DNA of 64,000 bases from Capitella teleta (Eukaryota; Annelida; Polychaeta; Capitellidae), in NCBI GenBank assembly GCA_000328365.1, contig KB294813.1, forward strand, positions 274,754 to 338,753, given 5' to 3'. The position numbers were made by a program, and so were the translations under genes. The stretch's first letter is position 1; each line of letters begins with the position of its first letter. Below are positions 1 to 10,536 of the stretch, piece by piece. Under the pieces are notes generated by a model that worked only from the letters and a program-made list of their open reading frames with translations, was not told where the DNA came from and did not search any database.

Positions 1-1046
1 AAAACAGGTGTATAATAGACAATAAAAACCGTAACAATCAGGACAAGCAGTTCGAATCCTTTGAGAACAGGGAAAACTCACCAACTAGCTATTTTTTCCC
101 CTTTATTTTCAGTTCATGTCTTTGCAGTTGGTAATTCTTTCTTTTCTTTTAACTTCCGACAGCTTTCAAGTGTATGGTTGCCACGGTAACCTATTTTGGA
201 CAATTTAGATTTTATGGGTGTTGATATCAAGATTGATTTTTGAATAACTGAACACTGAATAACGTGAATAACATGTTTTATATTTATCGATTCACAATTT
301 ATGCAACCTAATTGATATTATTATGTTACATCAAATGGATAAAGCTATTCTCTTGTTTACAGCATACAAACATTTCGTCTGTTACAAAAGGCACGAATCA
401 GCATGTTCCTCCTTCAAAAAAGAAAATCAAATTGCGCAAAGGATAATACGTGCAGTCGCCAGTAAAGAAGCCCGGGACCGGTTTCCTCCCTGTACTCTTA
501 TCGATGATTCCAAAAGGTTATTTATCCGACATACCATCAAAGTACATAGCGCCAGACCTTGTTCGGGAGCGCTGCTGAGTCACGGAAGAATAAATAATTC
601 ACAATCTAATCATCACCATTGGCACGAGTGAAGCTATTTTGTGTTTTTACGACTAAATGACGATATTCAGAGAACTATCGTTCATGCTTGGGATGACCAC
701 GTGTGACGTCACAACTTAGTGGTCATAACATATCGGGGGTAAATGCAAACACAATAAAGAAGAATGCTATAGTGCCAATGAGGTTTTTCAGATTGGCATG
801 AGCTTTATTTACCAGTCATCTGTTAATGTACAAAAACATTTCATGCGTGTGCCTGAGAACATAATGGATAGTAAAAGGTTGGACTTAATGTTATCACGTT
901 GCCACTGAGCTGTCTTTGTACTTTGCATTTGATATAGACGAATAATAAACACATTAATAGTGTTTAAACAACCGAGCATCCATTTGTGTCATAATCGGCA
1001 CCTGACCGAACGCAGGATTCAGTCATTTGGGATTTAGAACCCGAAC
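1..1046. other. Upstream intergenic DNA
   Basis: No gene recognised. The longest open stretch (323-631, 102 codons) has no domain, signal peptide or splice context that I recognise and reads like chance. The part next to the GPCR may hold its promoter. Confidence 0.5.
698..711. promoter_or_regulatory. CACGTG E-box joined to a TGACGTCA CRE palindrome
   Basis: CACGTG at 698-703 is followed by the full CRE palindrome TGACGTCA at 704-711, about 335 bp upstream of the GPCR start codon. bZIP/CREB and bHLH proteins are known to bind such sites. Whether this one drives the GPCR is inference from position only. Confidence 0.25.
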
Positions 1047-1934
1047 ATGTCGGAATCCGAGACAAGCACGTGCGATTTCAACAAAACACTCTACGACAAC
1101 CGTGATGAGATCTGGACCCAAATCAACCATGGCTTAGTCTTTGCTGTGGGAATCTGTGTGTTTGTTAGCAACGGTTTCCTGGTTGCGTCATTCGTCTTTG
1201 CGGAGATCAGGAGGTCGACGGATGCCCTCATCGTGTCCCTCACCTTCGCCGATACCTTAATGGGATTCGCTCTTTTCGTCAGTGCTCTCTATGTCCTCCT
1301 ACCGTGGCAGCTGCCATCTCTCACATTGAATGTATCATTGTTTTGCGTCATACAATTTTCAACATTTTCGTCGCAATTCAGCCTTGTATTGATCGCTCTT
1401 GATCGCCTGGTTTCAATATTTCTGCCACTTCGCTACACTTTGATTGTCACATCACGTGTTAAAAACAGCGTCATTTGCCTTGCCTGGATGTGTGCTTTTG
1501 GCTTGGTCATTCAAATATTCATAACATACAATGGATGCACCTTTAAAGGGCTTTTCACTGGTTATGGAGTTTACATCATTGTTTGCGCTCATCTAGTAGC
1601 CATCTATGGAAGAATTGCTTTCACAGCATTTGCACAAAGACGCAAAATACACGCGACTAACTTAGATGAAGTTCCCTCAAAAGCGATGCGGACCTTGGGA
1701 AAGATCCTCGGCAGTTTTCTCCTTTTCTGGTTCCCCCATTTCATTGCCTTCAGTTATTTTCTTTACCTCTATTTGAACGATGACCCCAGACAGCGTGGCC
1801 TTGAGCTCGGAAGATGGTTGTCACTCACTCTAACCCTTGGGTATTTGAATTCAGTGGCGAATGTGTTCATTTATGCAATGGTGAATCCAGCTTATAAACA
1901 GTGGTTCAGTCAGAAGTCTTTCTTGTGTAAATGA
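1047..1934 (+). CDS. Class A (rhodopsin-like) G-protein-coupled receptor, intronless
   Basis: A 295-residue seven-helix plasma-membrane receptor read from an ATG at 1047 to a TGA. Family landmarks are present: SN in place of the usual GN of helix 1 (N42), LxxxD of helix 2 (D69), the disulfide pair C100 (top of helix 3) and C164 (loop 2), DRL at 119-121 in place of DRY followed by a PLRY-type second loop, FWFP at 227-230 for the CWxP motif of helix 6, and NVFIY at 272-276 in place of NPxxY in helix 7. A short helix 8 (NPAYKQWF) and a tiny tail end the protein. N-glycosylation sequons lie at N12 and N95. There is no intron, as in many lineage-expanded amine/adenosine/melanocortin-like receptors. 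The ligand cannot be inferred. The family call is firm; subfamily is open. Confidence 0.9.
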   Translation: MSESETSTCDFNKTLYDNRDEIWTQINHGLVFAVGICVFVSNGFLVASFVFAEIRRSTDALIVSLTFADTLMGFALFVSALYVLLPWQLPSLTLNVSLFCVIQFSTFSSQFSLVLIALDRLVSIFLPLRYTLIVTSRVKNSVICLAWMCAFGLVIQIFITYNGCTFKGLFTGYGVYIIVCAHLVAIYGRIAFTAFAQRRKIHATNLDEVPSKAMRTLGKILGSFLLFWFPHFIAFSYFLYLYLNDDPRQRGLELGRWLSLTLTLGYLNSVANVFIYAMVNPAYKQWFSQKSFLCK

Positions 1935-4020
1935 TGACTTAAAGAGGATCTCTGATTGTTTTGAACAAGTAACGGGTGATAGATGATCCATCCAAAAAGA
2001 CAAATATACTTTGGACTGACATATTTTTAGACAATGCGCTTACTGTAGGCTAATTCTTAGATGCCTCAAATTTGAGAGGTTTAAAATCTCGCTTTCTTCT
2101 CGCGTTTGATTTCAGATTTCAGGTGACGTGACAAAAGTAATTCTCCGATTGTTAACAATGGGAGCCGCCGAGTGAGCAGATCTTTCAGAAATATCCCACT
2201 CATCTCGTTTCAAGCTATTCTATCTAAACAGGAATTTTTTTTTTTTTTTTGCCTTGAATATCATTCACACAATGATGTAGTGAATGATACATATAGAGAG
2301 AGCATCGAATAGGAATTCTGCTCTATAAAAATATCCGTTGAGATTGTCTTATCTCACTGTTACTAAGTTGCTATAAACTTGCTATAAACGATTATGAGTT
2401 GCTATAAACTCTGCGTTATGGCTGTCGGTTAATGGTAATTTTAATTAACGTTTGCTGTTGTCTATCATTGCATTCACATTGCATATATCGTTACATTCAC
2501 CTTTTTTTCAGAATTGGTCTCTCGTCACTCAACAAAGCCCACAATACCGATCTAAAAAGGTTCCAAAATGAACAAAGGTCCTCTTTAATGCATATGAGTG
2601 ATAATATTATTTTATTATTGTTTCCATCACTTATGGCATTTTATTCGATGAAATGATATTTACAGTAGATTGAATGGGATAAATTATGAATGACTATTTA
2701 ATGAGTTTAGAATTTCTGGTGGAGGTATAGTGGTCTTCTTGTTTGTCTTCTGTTGCCAGTTCGATTTTTTGTTTAGTTCATTAATAAATTCTGTTGTTGA
2801 TGGTTCCCATGATCCTAAATTAAGTTTATTAGCAAAATTGCTACCTATAAGAATAACGGAATACCGTTATTCTATCACTTGATTATATATTTTTTCTTAT
2901 TCGGATAACGACAAACTCATGTTGATCACAAAAATATTTATTTTTGTGACGCTAGTTTACTTTTTATATTAGTTTTAATCGAGTTTTAATAAATAATTGT
3001 GATGGTTTTTTAATATTACTGTTTGAACATTTTTTTTTTTACTTTCAAAAAAAAAAAAACATACAAAATCATGAGGAGAAAAAGAAGACTAAAGCACTCA
3101 ATTATTTGTACATCTGGACAGACAAGAGCAAGCACATCCCTTGCACATCCCCATCTCTCAATGTTAGGAGTGGTCAAGATGGCTGCGGCGAAGTGATTGG
3201 GATCATTGATACTAATTGATCAATAAATGTATTGCAAGTATAATGTAATATATTATAATTAATTTATAATTATGGTACCACGCAATTGGGGTTTTTGCTC
3301 TCTTTTGTGAAATGTCGAGAATTTTTCCCGAATTGTAGCAGTTGTGAATGTACTTGAATTGAACGAATTGATATTGATTCGTAGTTGCTGGTTGCCTCTA
3401 AATTATACATTAGGTAAGGAGCTTTGAAGAGGGGGTTTAAAGGGCGTTCCCATACCGCCTCTAGCAGCACTGCATACTTACAGCCATGCTTGGGAAACAG
3501 TCGTTATGGGCTTCTTTCTATTCCTTTCAAAGTTTCCTTGATGTTTCCCTCGGTCGCCCATACACGCAAATACATATTGGGCACAATTAAGTACTTCTGA
3601 ACATGCATGCAACGTACTTGCAAAACTCTGTACACCTAATTAAACAGCCTGCACACATCCGACCTCCGCTTTAGTGGCATCAAAGAACGTGGAGTATTCC
3701 ACGAATAGAAATCCGAACGAAGTGGTGTTAAAACTGGATAGGACGTTGAACGCGCAGACTCGCGCTAACAATAACCACGCCCCTTCCTGTTCATAATTTC
3801 CACAACGAGGTTCCCTAAATATGGAATAATAATGTGCTTCTGTAGAATTCATAGGCAAATAATAGTTCCCTTGGTGCATCTTTCTTCTGAATACACTTCC
3901 ACCAAAGGACTACTTGCCATCGTAAAGCGTATTCCGATTGGTTTGGGGCAGTTGGGTGTAATCTGGATAAAAACGCAAGAGACTATAATATTTGTATTGC
4001 CGATCTTAATTTTAAATTAG

Positions 4021-4120
4021 TAATAATAATGTTTTCATTTATATAGCGCAAAGTGTACAATTATAAGATAAAGTTTCTATGTGCTTAACATAAATGAAAA
4101 TTATATGCATTATTATTATT
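4021..4120. repeat. About 100-bp MITE-like inverted repeat flanked by TAA/ATT runs
   Basis: The left arm reads taataataat then ttttcatttatatagcgc. The right arm carries its imperfect reverse complement (aacataaatgaaaatta) and ends in attattatta. Terminal inversion with flanking trinucleotide runs is the form of a very short non-autonomous DNA element or dispersed repeat. No target duplication can be told apart from the simple repeat. Confidence 0.45.
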
Positions 4121-5323
4121 AAAAGGTGCACAAGCTTGAGAGTCTTGGTTGCACACTGCACAGTGCCATTTCATATGTGAGAAAACCATGGCAAAAGCCC
4201 GTCCTCTTTCTGGTCAAAAAACTGGAATTAACACCCTGAGACGGAATAATTACACATGTAGAATACTGTGAATATCAATTAAAATTTTGCTCAATGTAGC
4301 ATTAACGATACTTAAAAGTCTTCAATTTGTTCTTGAAAGAAGACGATGGCACTCTTAAATCTCTTGGTGGAGAATTACATATCTTTATTCGTTCATACAC
4401 CATCGTGTAGTTTTAGTAGTTTTGTCAGTGAATCCTAGTTGGTCTTTATCTGAATTAATAGGCCTAACACCAATTGCCACAGGACATAGCTTCAAGGCAT
4501 AAAATGACAAAAAATCCAAATTAATGATGCATTTCTTTTTGCAACTGAAAAGGCAGCTCTTAGGGACAGCTATGACCACGTATAGTGTTGATCTTACATG
4601 CAGCAATACATGTAAAGCAATGTAAAATCATTAAATTTTATACATTTCCCATACCTATATAGCCATGTCGCAGATCTGAATGAAACGTATACATGTATGA
4701 CGCTAGTATTGTAATTCATTTCTACTATTATGAAGAAAAAAATAATTTGCATTATCTCATCATCTAAGCTCTCATAATCACTATTTTTGTCACTCGATGT
4801 CCGTAGTAGGGTAAAGAAAATCGAACCGCGGTTTTGAAGAGAAGCGCTGTTCATTTCGTTATTCTTTATCGATCGATTCCATGATTTGCAGGAACAACGT
4901 TAGTGTACGTACGTATGGAAACCATTTCCTGCACTCTCAGACATGCCATGCACACGAAAGAAGGAGACAAATCTGGGGAGATGGCCAGCGTTATGGGCGA
5001 TCCAGTCACCGTTGTCAGTGTGTGTACTGCACTTTCATTACGTCTTATCAAACAAGTTGAGCCTCTTCATTGTCCATTTCGTCAAAGATAAAGCCCTCTG
5101 TGAAGCGTGGCGCTGGTCTCCTTCTCACTTTCTTCAAAGACCCTGACCACGCCAAGTCACGTGAGTTTGAGAGATCAAATTTTTAACTAATCGTCACTTA
5201 TTCATGCAGCCAAGCTTATTTGTAATGATGTGTGTATTTTCCTGAATCCGCCGCTGCACAACTCGAGAATCTTTCGAACGACCCTGGTGAGTATGCATAG
5301 GTGTAATTGTGTCACAACACACT

Positions 5324-5510
5324 CTAGTGATACAGAACAGAAGCCCTGGATCGGGACCTCTCCATTCTCTGATCGATAAATTCCGATGGTTCTTTATACC
5401 ACATACAATCATGTATATTAGTACATAGAGCCCGGCCGGCATGATAAGCAAATAGGTAGCATTGTAGAGTCACCGAAGAAATATAGTTATAACGAATTAC
5501 GATTAAGATA
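5324..5510 (-). mobile_element. SINE remnant, same family as the copy at 16192-16540
   Basis: Read on the minus strand this stretch follows the body of the tRNA-derived SINE at 16192-16540: an attcgttataa block, then ttcttcggtgactct, a gccgggc block, a taaagaac block, tttatcgat, and a final ggcttctgttct. The tRNA-like head and the 3' tail are missing or too worn to see. The shared order of blocks is seen directly; common descent is inferred. Confidence 0.65.
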
Positions 5511-7415
5511 GTTCGTAAGCAGAACAAAATATAAAAAAAAAAACATTCGAGAAGGAGGTTATTAAGGGAATTTCACCGAAATACAATCGAGCTGAATAAT
5601 GGATCTTTTACTTTGATATACATATAATTAGTGCCCTTGAAGGATATTTATGCAAGAATCAACACGTAAAACTCTATATTTGGAGCAGTTCGCGCGCCAA
5701 AGAAATTGGTTTGTACGTAATAATTAGTATTATGAAAATATAACAGTGAAGCAAATCGCTCGGTGGCAACGCATTGGTTGGATGCATCGGCCGATGCATA
5801 ATATTATGTCGAAAAAAAAATATTTTAATTTCTGAAAGTAATAGATTTGATGCTAATGTGAATATTTGTATGTTATACCAATGCATTTTATTGTTTTTAT
5901 TGTTTTTTATTTTTATTTTTTAAATCTTACGAGATTTGTCAGGATGGCAACGAGTTCCTGTTTGGGGTCAATTAAAAAGTTGCATGCAATATGATTCTTG
6001 ATTTGTTTTGCGGGTTCATTCACATAGACCGCTCTTCGAACATGTGTTTGGGCCGGCTGGTGTATGGAAAGATACATTAGCCGTATATGGAGGGAGAAGG
6101 ACTGACTTTATTGAGGAAGATGATCTCAAAATGCCGACTGAAGATCACTATTTTTTTTTGCTTTGATAATCAAAGGAAAGAAATAATCAAAATTTCTTGA
6201 AGTTAGTTATCCTATAAAAACGCAAAATGTTCCCCGTAGCATTAAATATAAGATAAAAATTCTCAACGTGCAGCAATTATAAGTAGAAATTCGTGTGTAT
6301 TTATCGGAGCTGTATATTTACCCAATTTCAATTGTTAATTGATGTATTTTCTTCTACAAATAAATAAACGCATTTATTTGAATTACTTGTTTTCTGTGTT
6401 TTCAATGAATCTTTATTGGGGTGCAGAGGTGTAGTCGGCCAGCTGATCTTATTATTGCATTTTATTTTATCAAATTGTACATTCATATAGTACATGATCG
6501 ATATAATGCCTTGTTCTATTCATGTAATCGAATATTATCACAGGTAACGTATGGATGCACGGCAATACTAAGGCCACCCTCATAATCATCATCATATCTC
6601 TCCTGAGTTATGATTGCATTCATTTATAATTCTGTCTGTCAGTTACTCACATTCTATGTTGACCCATGGATAATGTTAAATGTCAACAATGTGACGTAAG
6701 TGTTGATTAGTAACAACATAATTAGGTAAATGGTGTACTTTGCACGTCATTTAGATCACGGATTTGCTTAGAACTAACTGCAGGATGTCTAAAGTTTGTA
6801 CCATTTACGACAGAATAATTATGATCCAAACATTATAGTTGATTTTGTTGCTATTCCTTTTGTTTCATTTCATCTCCAAACCATAGAAGACATAAGAATT
6901 GAAATCTGTTATCTGATCGACACTGCTCTCACGCGGGGGTATATGGACACTATTTCCTACAATACACAAGCACGCTGAAGTCACCCCCCCCCCCTCAAAA
7001 AAAAAATGGAATTGCTGAAATAGTGAAAGTAAAAAGAATTGATGCTCAACAAATTTATAATTGGCTGGGTATACATGGTGCGAATCAACAACGCTGCTGG
7101 GAGTCTAGGAGGATGATGCTCGGAAGATCAACATACCGACACGGTAGTGGGGAATGTATACTTTTAATCATGAAGAGTTGGTCGCTTTGGGCAGGTGGTT
7201 GTTCAATACACGTGGTTGCTAACACAGGTTTTACTGTTTACATTGGAAATTTGGAATGTGTTATCAATGCCTTACTATAGCTGCTATTGATTGGTAACTT
7301 TCCCTGTCTAAAAGCCACATGTTGTATTTAGTCATCACACATATGCCACATATTTATAAGTGAATGATACGCAAACAGCGTGTCCATTAACAGCAGTTCG
7401 GGGTTGCATTATCCA

Positions 7416-8961
7416 ATGAATGATGAATGCTGTTGGGCTTTTAAAGTAATTGCTAGTAAAATACGAACCGGATCAGTTGGTTCGCTGATCCATAAAATGA
7501 AGCTCATACACGCAATTGCAATTCATTCTGCCAACATGCAAGAGCAAGGACACAACACCGACCGCGAAGACCCAAAACCGAAATTCGAGGTTTCCTGCAA
7601 TGAACTCTTTGACTCGATGAGATGGTTGGTCACTGCTATGAAGTGCTTTGGGATGATTCACTTTGATAACAGCAGTGCAGGAGAGAAGCTGTACTCGCGA
7701 TGGTCTTTCTCCAAAATCTACCAACTCGTGGTGATGATCTTGTTTGCTTTGAACCAAATACGTCTTGTACCCACCCTGGTATCTCCTAATCGCATCAGTC
7801 CTCAGTTCCTTGCAGAGGTCTTAGCCTTCTCTTGGATGCTTATGACTCTGGCTTTCTCTGTGGCAATGTTCAAGGTTTGCAACAATAGGAATGTCTTTAT
7901 TGCTACGTTGATCTCTTGGAAAAACTTCAACCCCCAACCCTCGCCGGAGAAAATAGTTTATTTCACAAAGAAGTGCCGCAGATACGTTGCATTTGTAATG
8001 TTATCATTTCCGGTGAACATCGGCGTCGTCATTGGCGGTTTAATTTCGTCTCCATCGTTCGACTTCGTTCTTGTACCTCTTTCACCGGACAACGAGTTCA
8101 TCAATCTGGCCAGATGTGCGTACGTGGTCTTGCACATTTACCTAGCTGGTTACTATACAATGACTATTGTCCTGACTCTCCTCTTAGCGGATATATCCCA
8201 TTACGAGCTGAAGCAATTCAACGCTCAGTTTCGTCGCTGTATCACAGAAGACGGAAATTTCATTGCCGATTTCGAAGAACGCCGACGACAACACCACAGA
8301 ATCTGTGTCTTCATCGGTAAAGCCGATGCCACCGTGTCCCTCTCTGTTGGTTTCAGTTTCGTTTTAAACCTCCTCCAAATCCTTGTTGGTCTGTATGTGT
8401 TCATGGCCATGTCGGACATCAAGGACGATGTATTTATGATTATCTTGGCCTCCGCGTGGATTGTGGGTGCTGTCTTTACTCTTGGGTTGATGATGGTTTT
8501 CTGCGCGTATGTTAACCTCGAGGTAAGTGTTATGTATGCACATATCACGTATCCAAACCACTGAGATTCTAGGTGCACTCGATAACTGGTGATGTCTACA
8601 GCATCTCATTACTCAACACAACCGATACTTTCCGATCACAAGTGAGACTATAGGGCATCTTCAATTGGAGAAATACCTTGTTTGTTGCTCATTATACAGA
8701 TATCTGTTCTACTTTCACGCTTGACTGGATCTTCCATTGGCTTCACAGCATGTTCAATGTTTGTAATTGATAAATCCATTTTCTTAACAGTAAGTGAAAA
8801 CAGTTGGGATCACCGTTTTACGACAACACTTTTTCTCTAAGCTTTCTAGCGTTTTGGTGACCTACTTCTTCTTGGTCATTCAGTTTTCGTCGACGCTCTC
8901 CCCTGGAGAAATTTCTGGGGCTAGAATTCCTCCAAACACCAGCGCCCTGGATATTTCCTAG
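7416..8961 (+). CDS. Gustatory-receptor-like (insect-type chemoreceptor superfamily) seven-helix protein
   Basis: Three exons, 7416-8522, 8700-8789 and 8842-8961, all joined in phase 0 at gtaagt donors, give 438 residues. Seven hydrophobic segments are visible, with a long N-terminal region as in the Gr/Or superfamily, whose topology is inverted relative to GPCRs. The second exon encodes the GSSIGFTA...FVIDKS block typical of the region before helix 7. The third encodes VTYFFLVIQF, a perfect TYhhhhhQF family signature. Intron 2 is only 52 bp. The start is the first ATG after an in-frame stop at 7365; ATGs further in (for example 7498) are possible because the N-terminus is poorly conserved. 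Family members form ligand-gated cation channels or have developmental roles in other animals; the ligand here is unknown. Confidence 0.85.
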
Positions 8962-10536
8962 CAACCAAGGATTGAGGTATATTTGATTGAAGAGCGTAAA
9001 GTAATATGGCGTATTAATATACCTCAACACGTGTCTGCGGACCTATCAAATGTTCTTGTCCATGTCGAACCACTGATAACATTGACAACAGCGTACATGT
9101 ATATTTAATGGCGCTATAGTCAGGTCAGTAAACATGTTGTTTAATTTTTATCTGTAAATTAAGGACATGTAGATTAATGCGGGGATGGGGTGGGTGGGGA
9201 TTGAGGGGTAGTTGTGCATTTCTTTCCTTATGGCTGACAGCATTGTTACTCAAAGGCAGATATTTAAGAATTGCGGCTTTTAAATTAAATCCGCATTGTA
9301 ACAATGTATGAGCAGATAGGCAAGGAATACTTGACTTCATTCATTTTGATACGTGTATATAAATCCATGGAAGCTTTATTAATATCAATTCCATTGCTCT
9401 TCCGTCCAATCCATGTGCCAAGATGGAGAGTCTTGTGTGGCTATCGTAACATTAATTTTGCCTGTTGCACATTTGGATTCAATGAGCGATTCAACGGAGT
9501 TCAAGAGGCGTTCCATGTCGTCATGATCACATGAAACTGAATTGTAGATTGCAGAGAAGGCCTTGGGACTTACCTTTGAATTGTTCACAAATCTCACTTT
9601 CTCCTTCAATCCCATCAATAGTGGAGGCACCGTTCTCCACTTCATTCCAGAAGTCTCTTGTTTTGTCCCGCAGGAGCGAAGACGTCATCCGTTTGGCGTA
9701 TTCGGAATGGTCCAGCGTGAGAGGCACTTTTATTCGCACCTTGTGATTTCAGTTATCACGTTTATGTAAACTATATGATGTACACGACACATGTAATAAT
9801 ATTCAATAAGAAATCAATCCTCATCTTTCTTGTTCCTTCTTTTAGTTAAGTACATGTATAATTGTATGCGGAGTCCTTAATTCATATCATAACGCCACAT
9901 ACTGAATCACAGTGTACAAGTGGCCGTGTACAAGAAATATTTACATGGACAAGGGATGGTCCACTGATCTGGGGTCACTAGACCGTTAGCATTAATTGCT
10001 AGGATTCACCCAATAAGGGATACAATGTACATGCACTCTACATTAAACATTGACTGTCTAAACTCTAAAACCTCAATAAATCTGCTATCAATTTGAACGA
10101 TTCCCATATTGATTTAGTTCATTCTAAAACACACCCTGGGAATTCCATTGAAGTGAACACATTTGAAGCTATTATTGATCAGTGTGGTTACGTATTTAAA
10201 CATTCATGCATAATATTACGTCCGGGGAAAAATTCCATTGGTAAAAGTCATGAAAGGTTTTACAAAAAGAATTGAATTCAGGATGCAAAAGTTTTGCATA
10301 TTTTAATACAACAATGAATGGCAAAAATTGAATGAGAAAGTTTTGTTGACAAACAAAGAGCATACAGCAATTGACATTATATTTCAGAGATAAAAAACAA
10401 CACTCATTATGTGAGTGAGAATAATGGGTGCCGTGGAAGCCATGAGTGTAATAAAATGGCTTTCATGGCAGCACAGTCCGTTCCCAGAAGGTACGATTGG
10501 TAGAAGATGCATTTCCCTATGAAGCCAACAGAAGTG
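8962..10536. other. Intergenic DNA with a LINE remnant
   Basis: Contains the LINE piece at 9385-9739. The rest shows no supported gene. The GRL gene and GSTCD converge here, so 3' untranslated sequence of both probably lies within. Confidence 0.5.
9385..9739 (-). mobile_element. LINE (CR1/L2/Jockey-like) ORF2 fragment between endonuclease and reverse transcriptase
   Basis: Two overlapping minus-strand frames together read like the linker of a non-LTR retrotransposon ORF2. One has KTRDFWNEVENG followed by an IDG block and EICEQFKGK. The second, shifted, has YNSVSCDHDDMERLLNSVES. This order (DFWxxV, cysteine-free linker, then a short acidic stretch) matches the segment before the RT domain in CR1-type LINEs. 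The frame change shows it is dead. No end or target duplication was found. Confidence 0.6.

Larger units (their letters stand above)
1935..7415. other. Intergenic DNA with small repeats
   Basis: No gene can be supported over 5.5 kb. It holds poly-T and poly-A runs near 2230 and 3030-3057, three copies of a ttgctataaac motif near 2367-2410, a 10-bp-stem hairpin at 2850-2873, a short palindromic MITE at 4021-4120, a SINE remnant at 5324-5510 and a perfect 18-bp palindrome at 5782-5799. The stretch 4890-5100 is open in more than one frame but shows no recognisable domain. Confidence 0.5.

Noticed and set aside
323-631. 102-codon open frame upstream of the GPCR
   Set aside because: No domain, splice context or family resemblance; AT-rich chance frame.
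7380-7415. GRL start at a GTG at 7380
   Set aside because: GTG is not a normal start in animal nuclear genes; the first in-frame ATG is at 7416.
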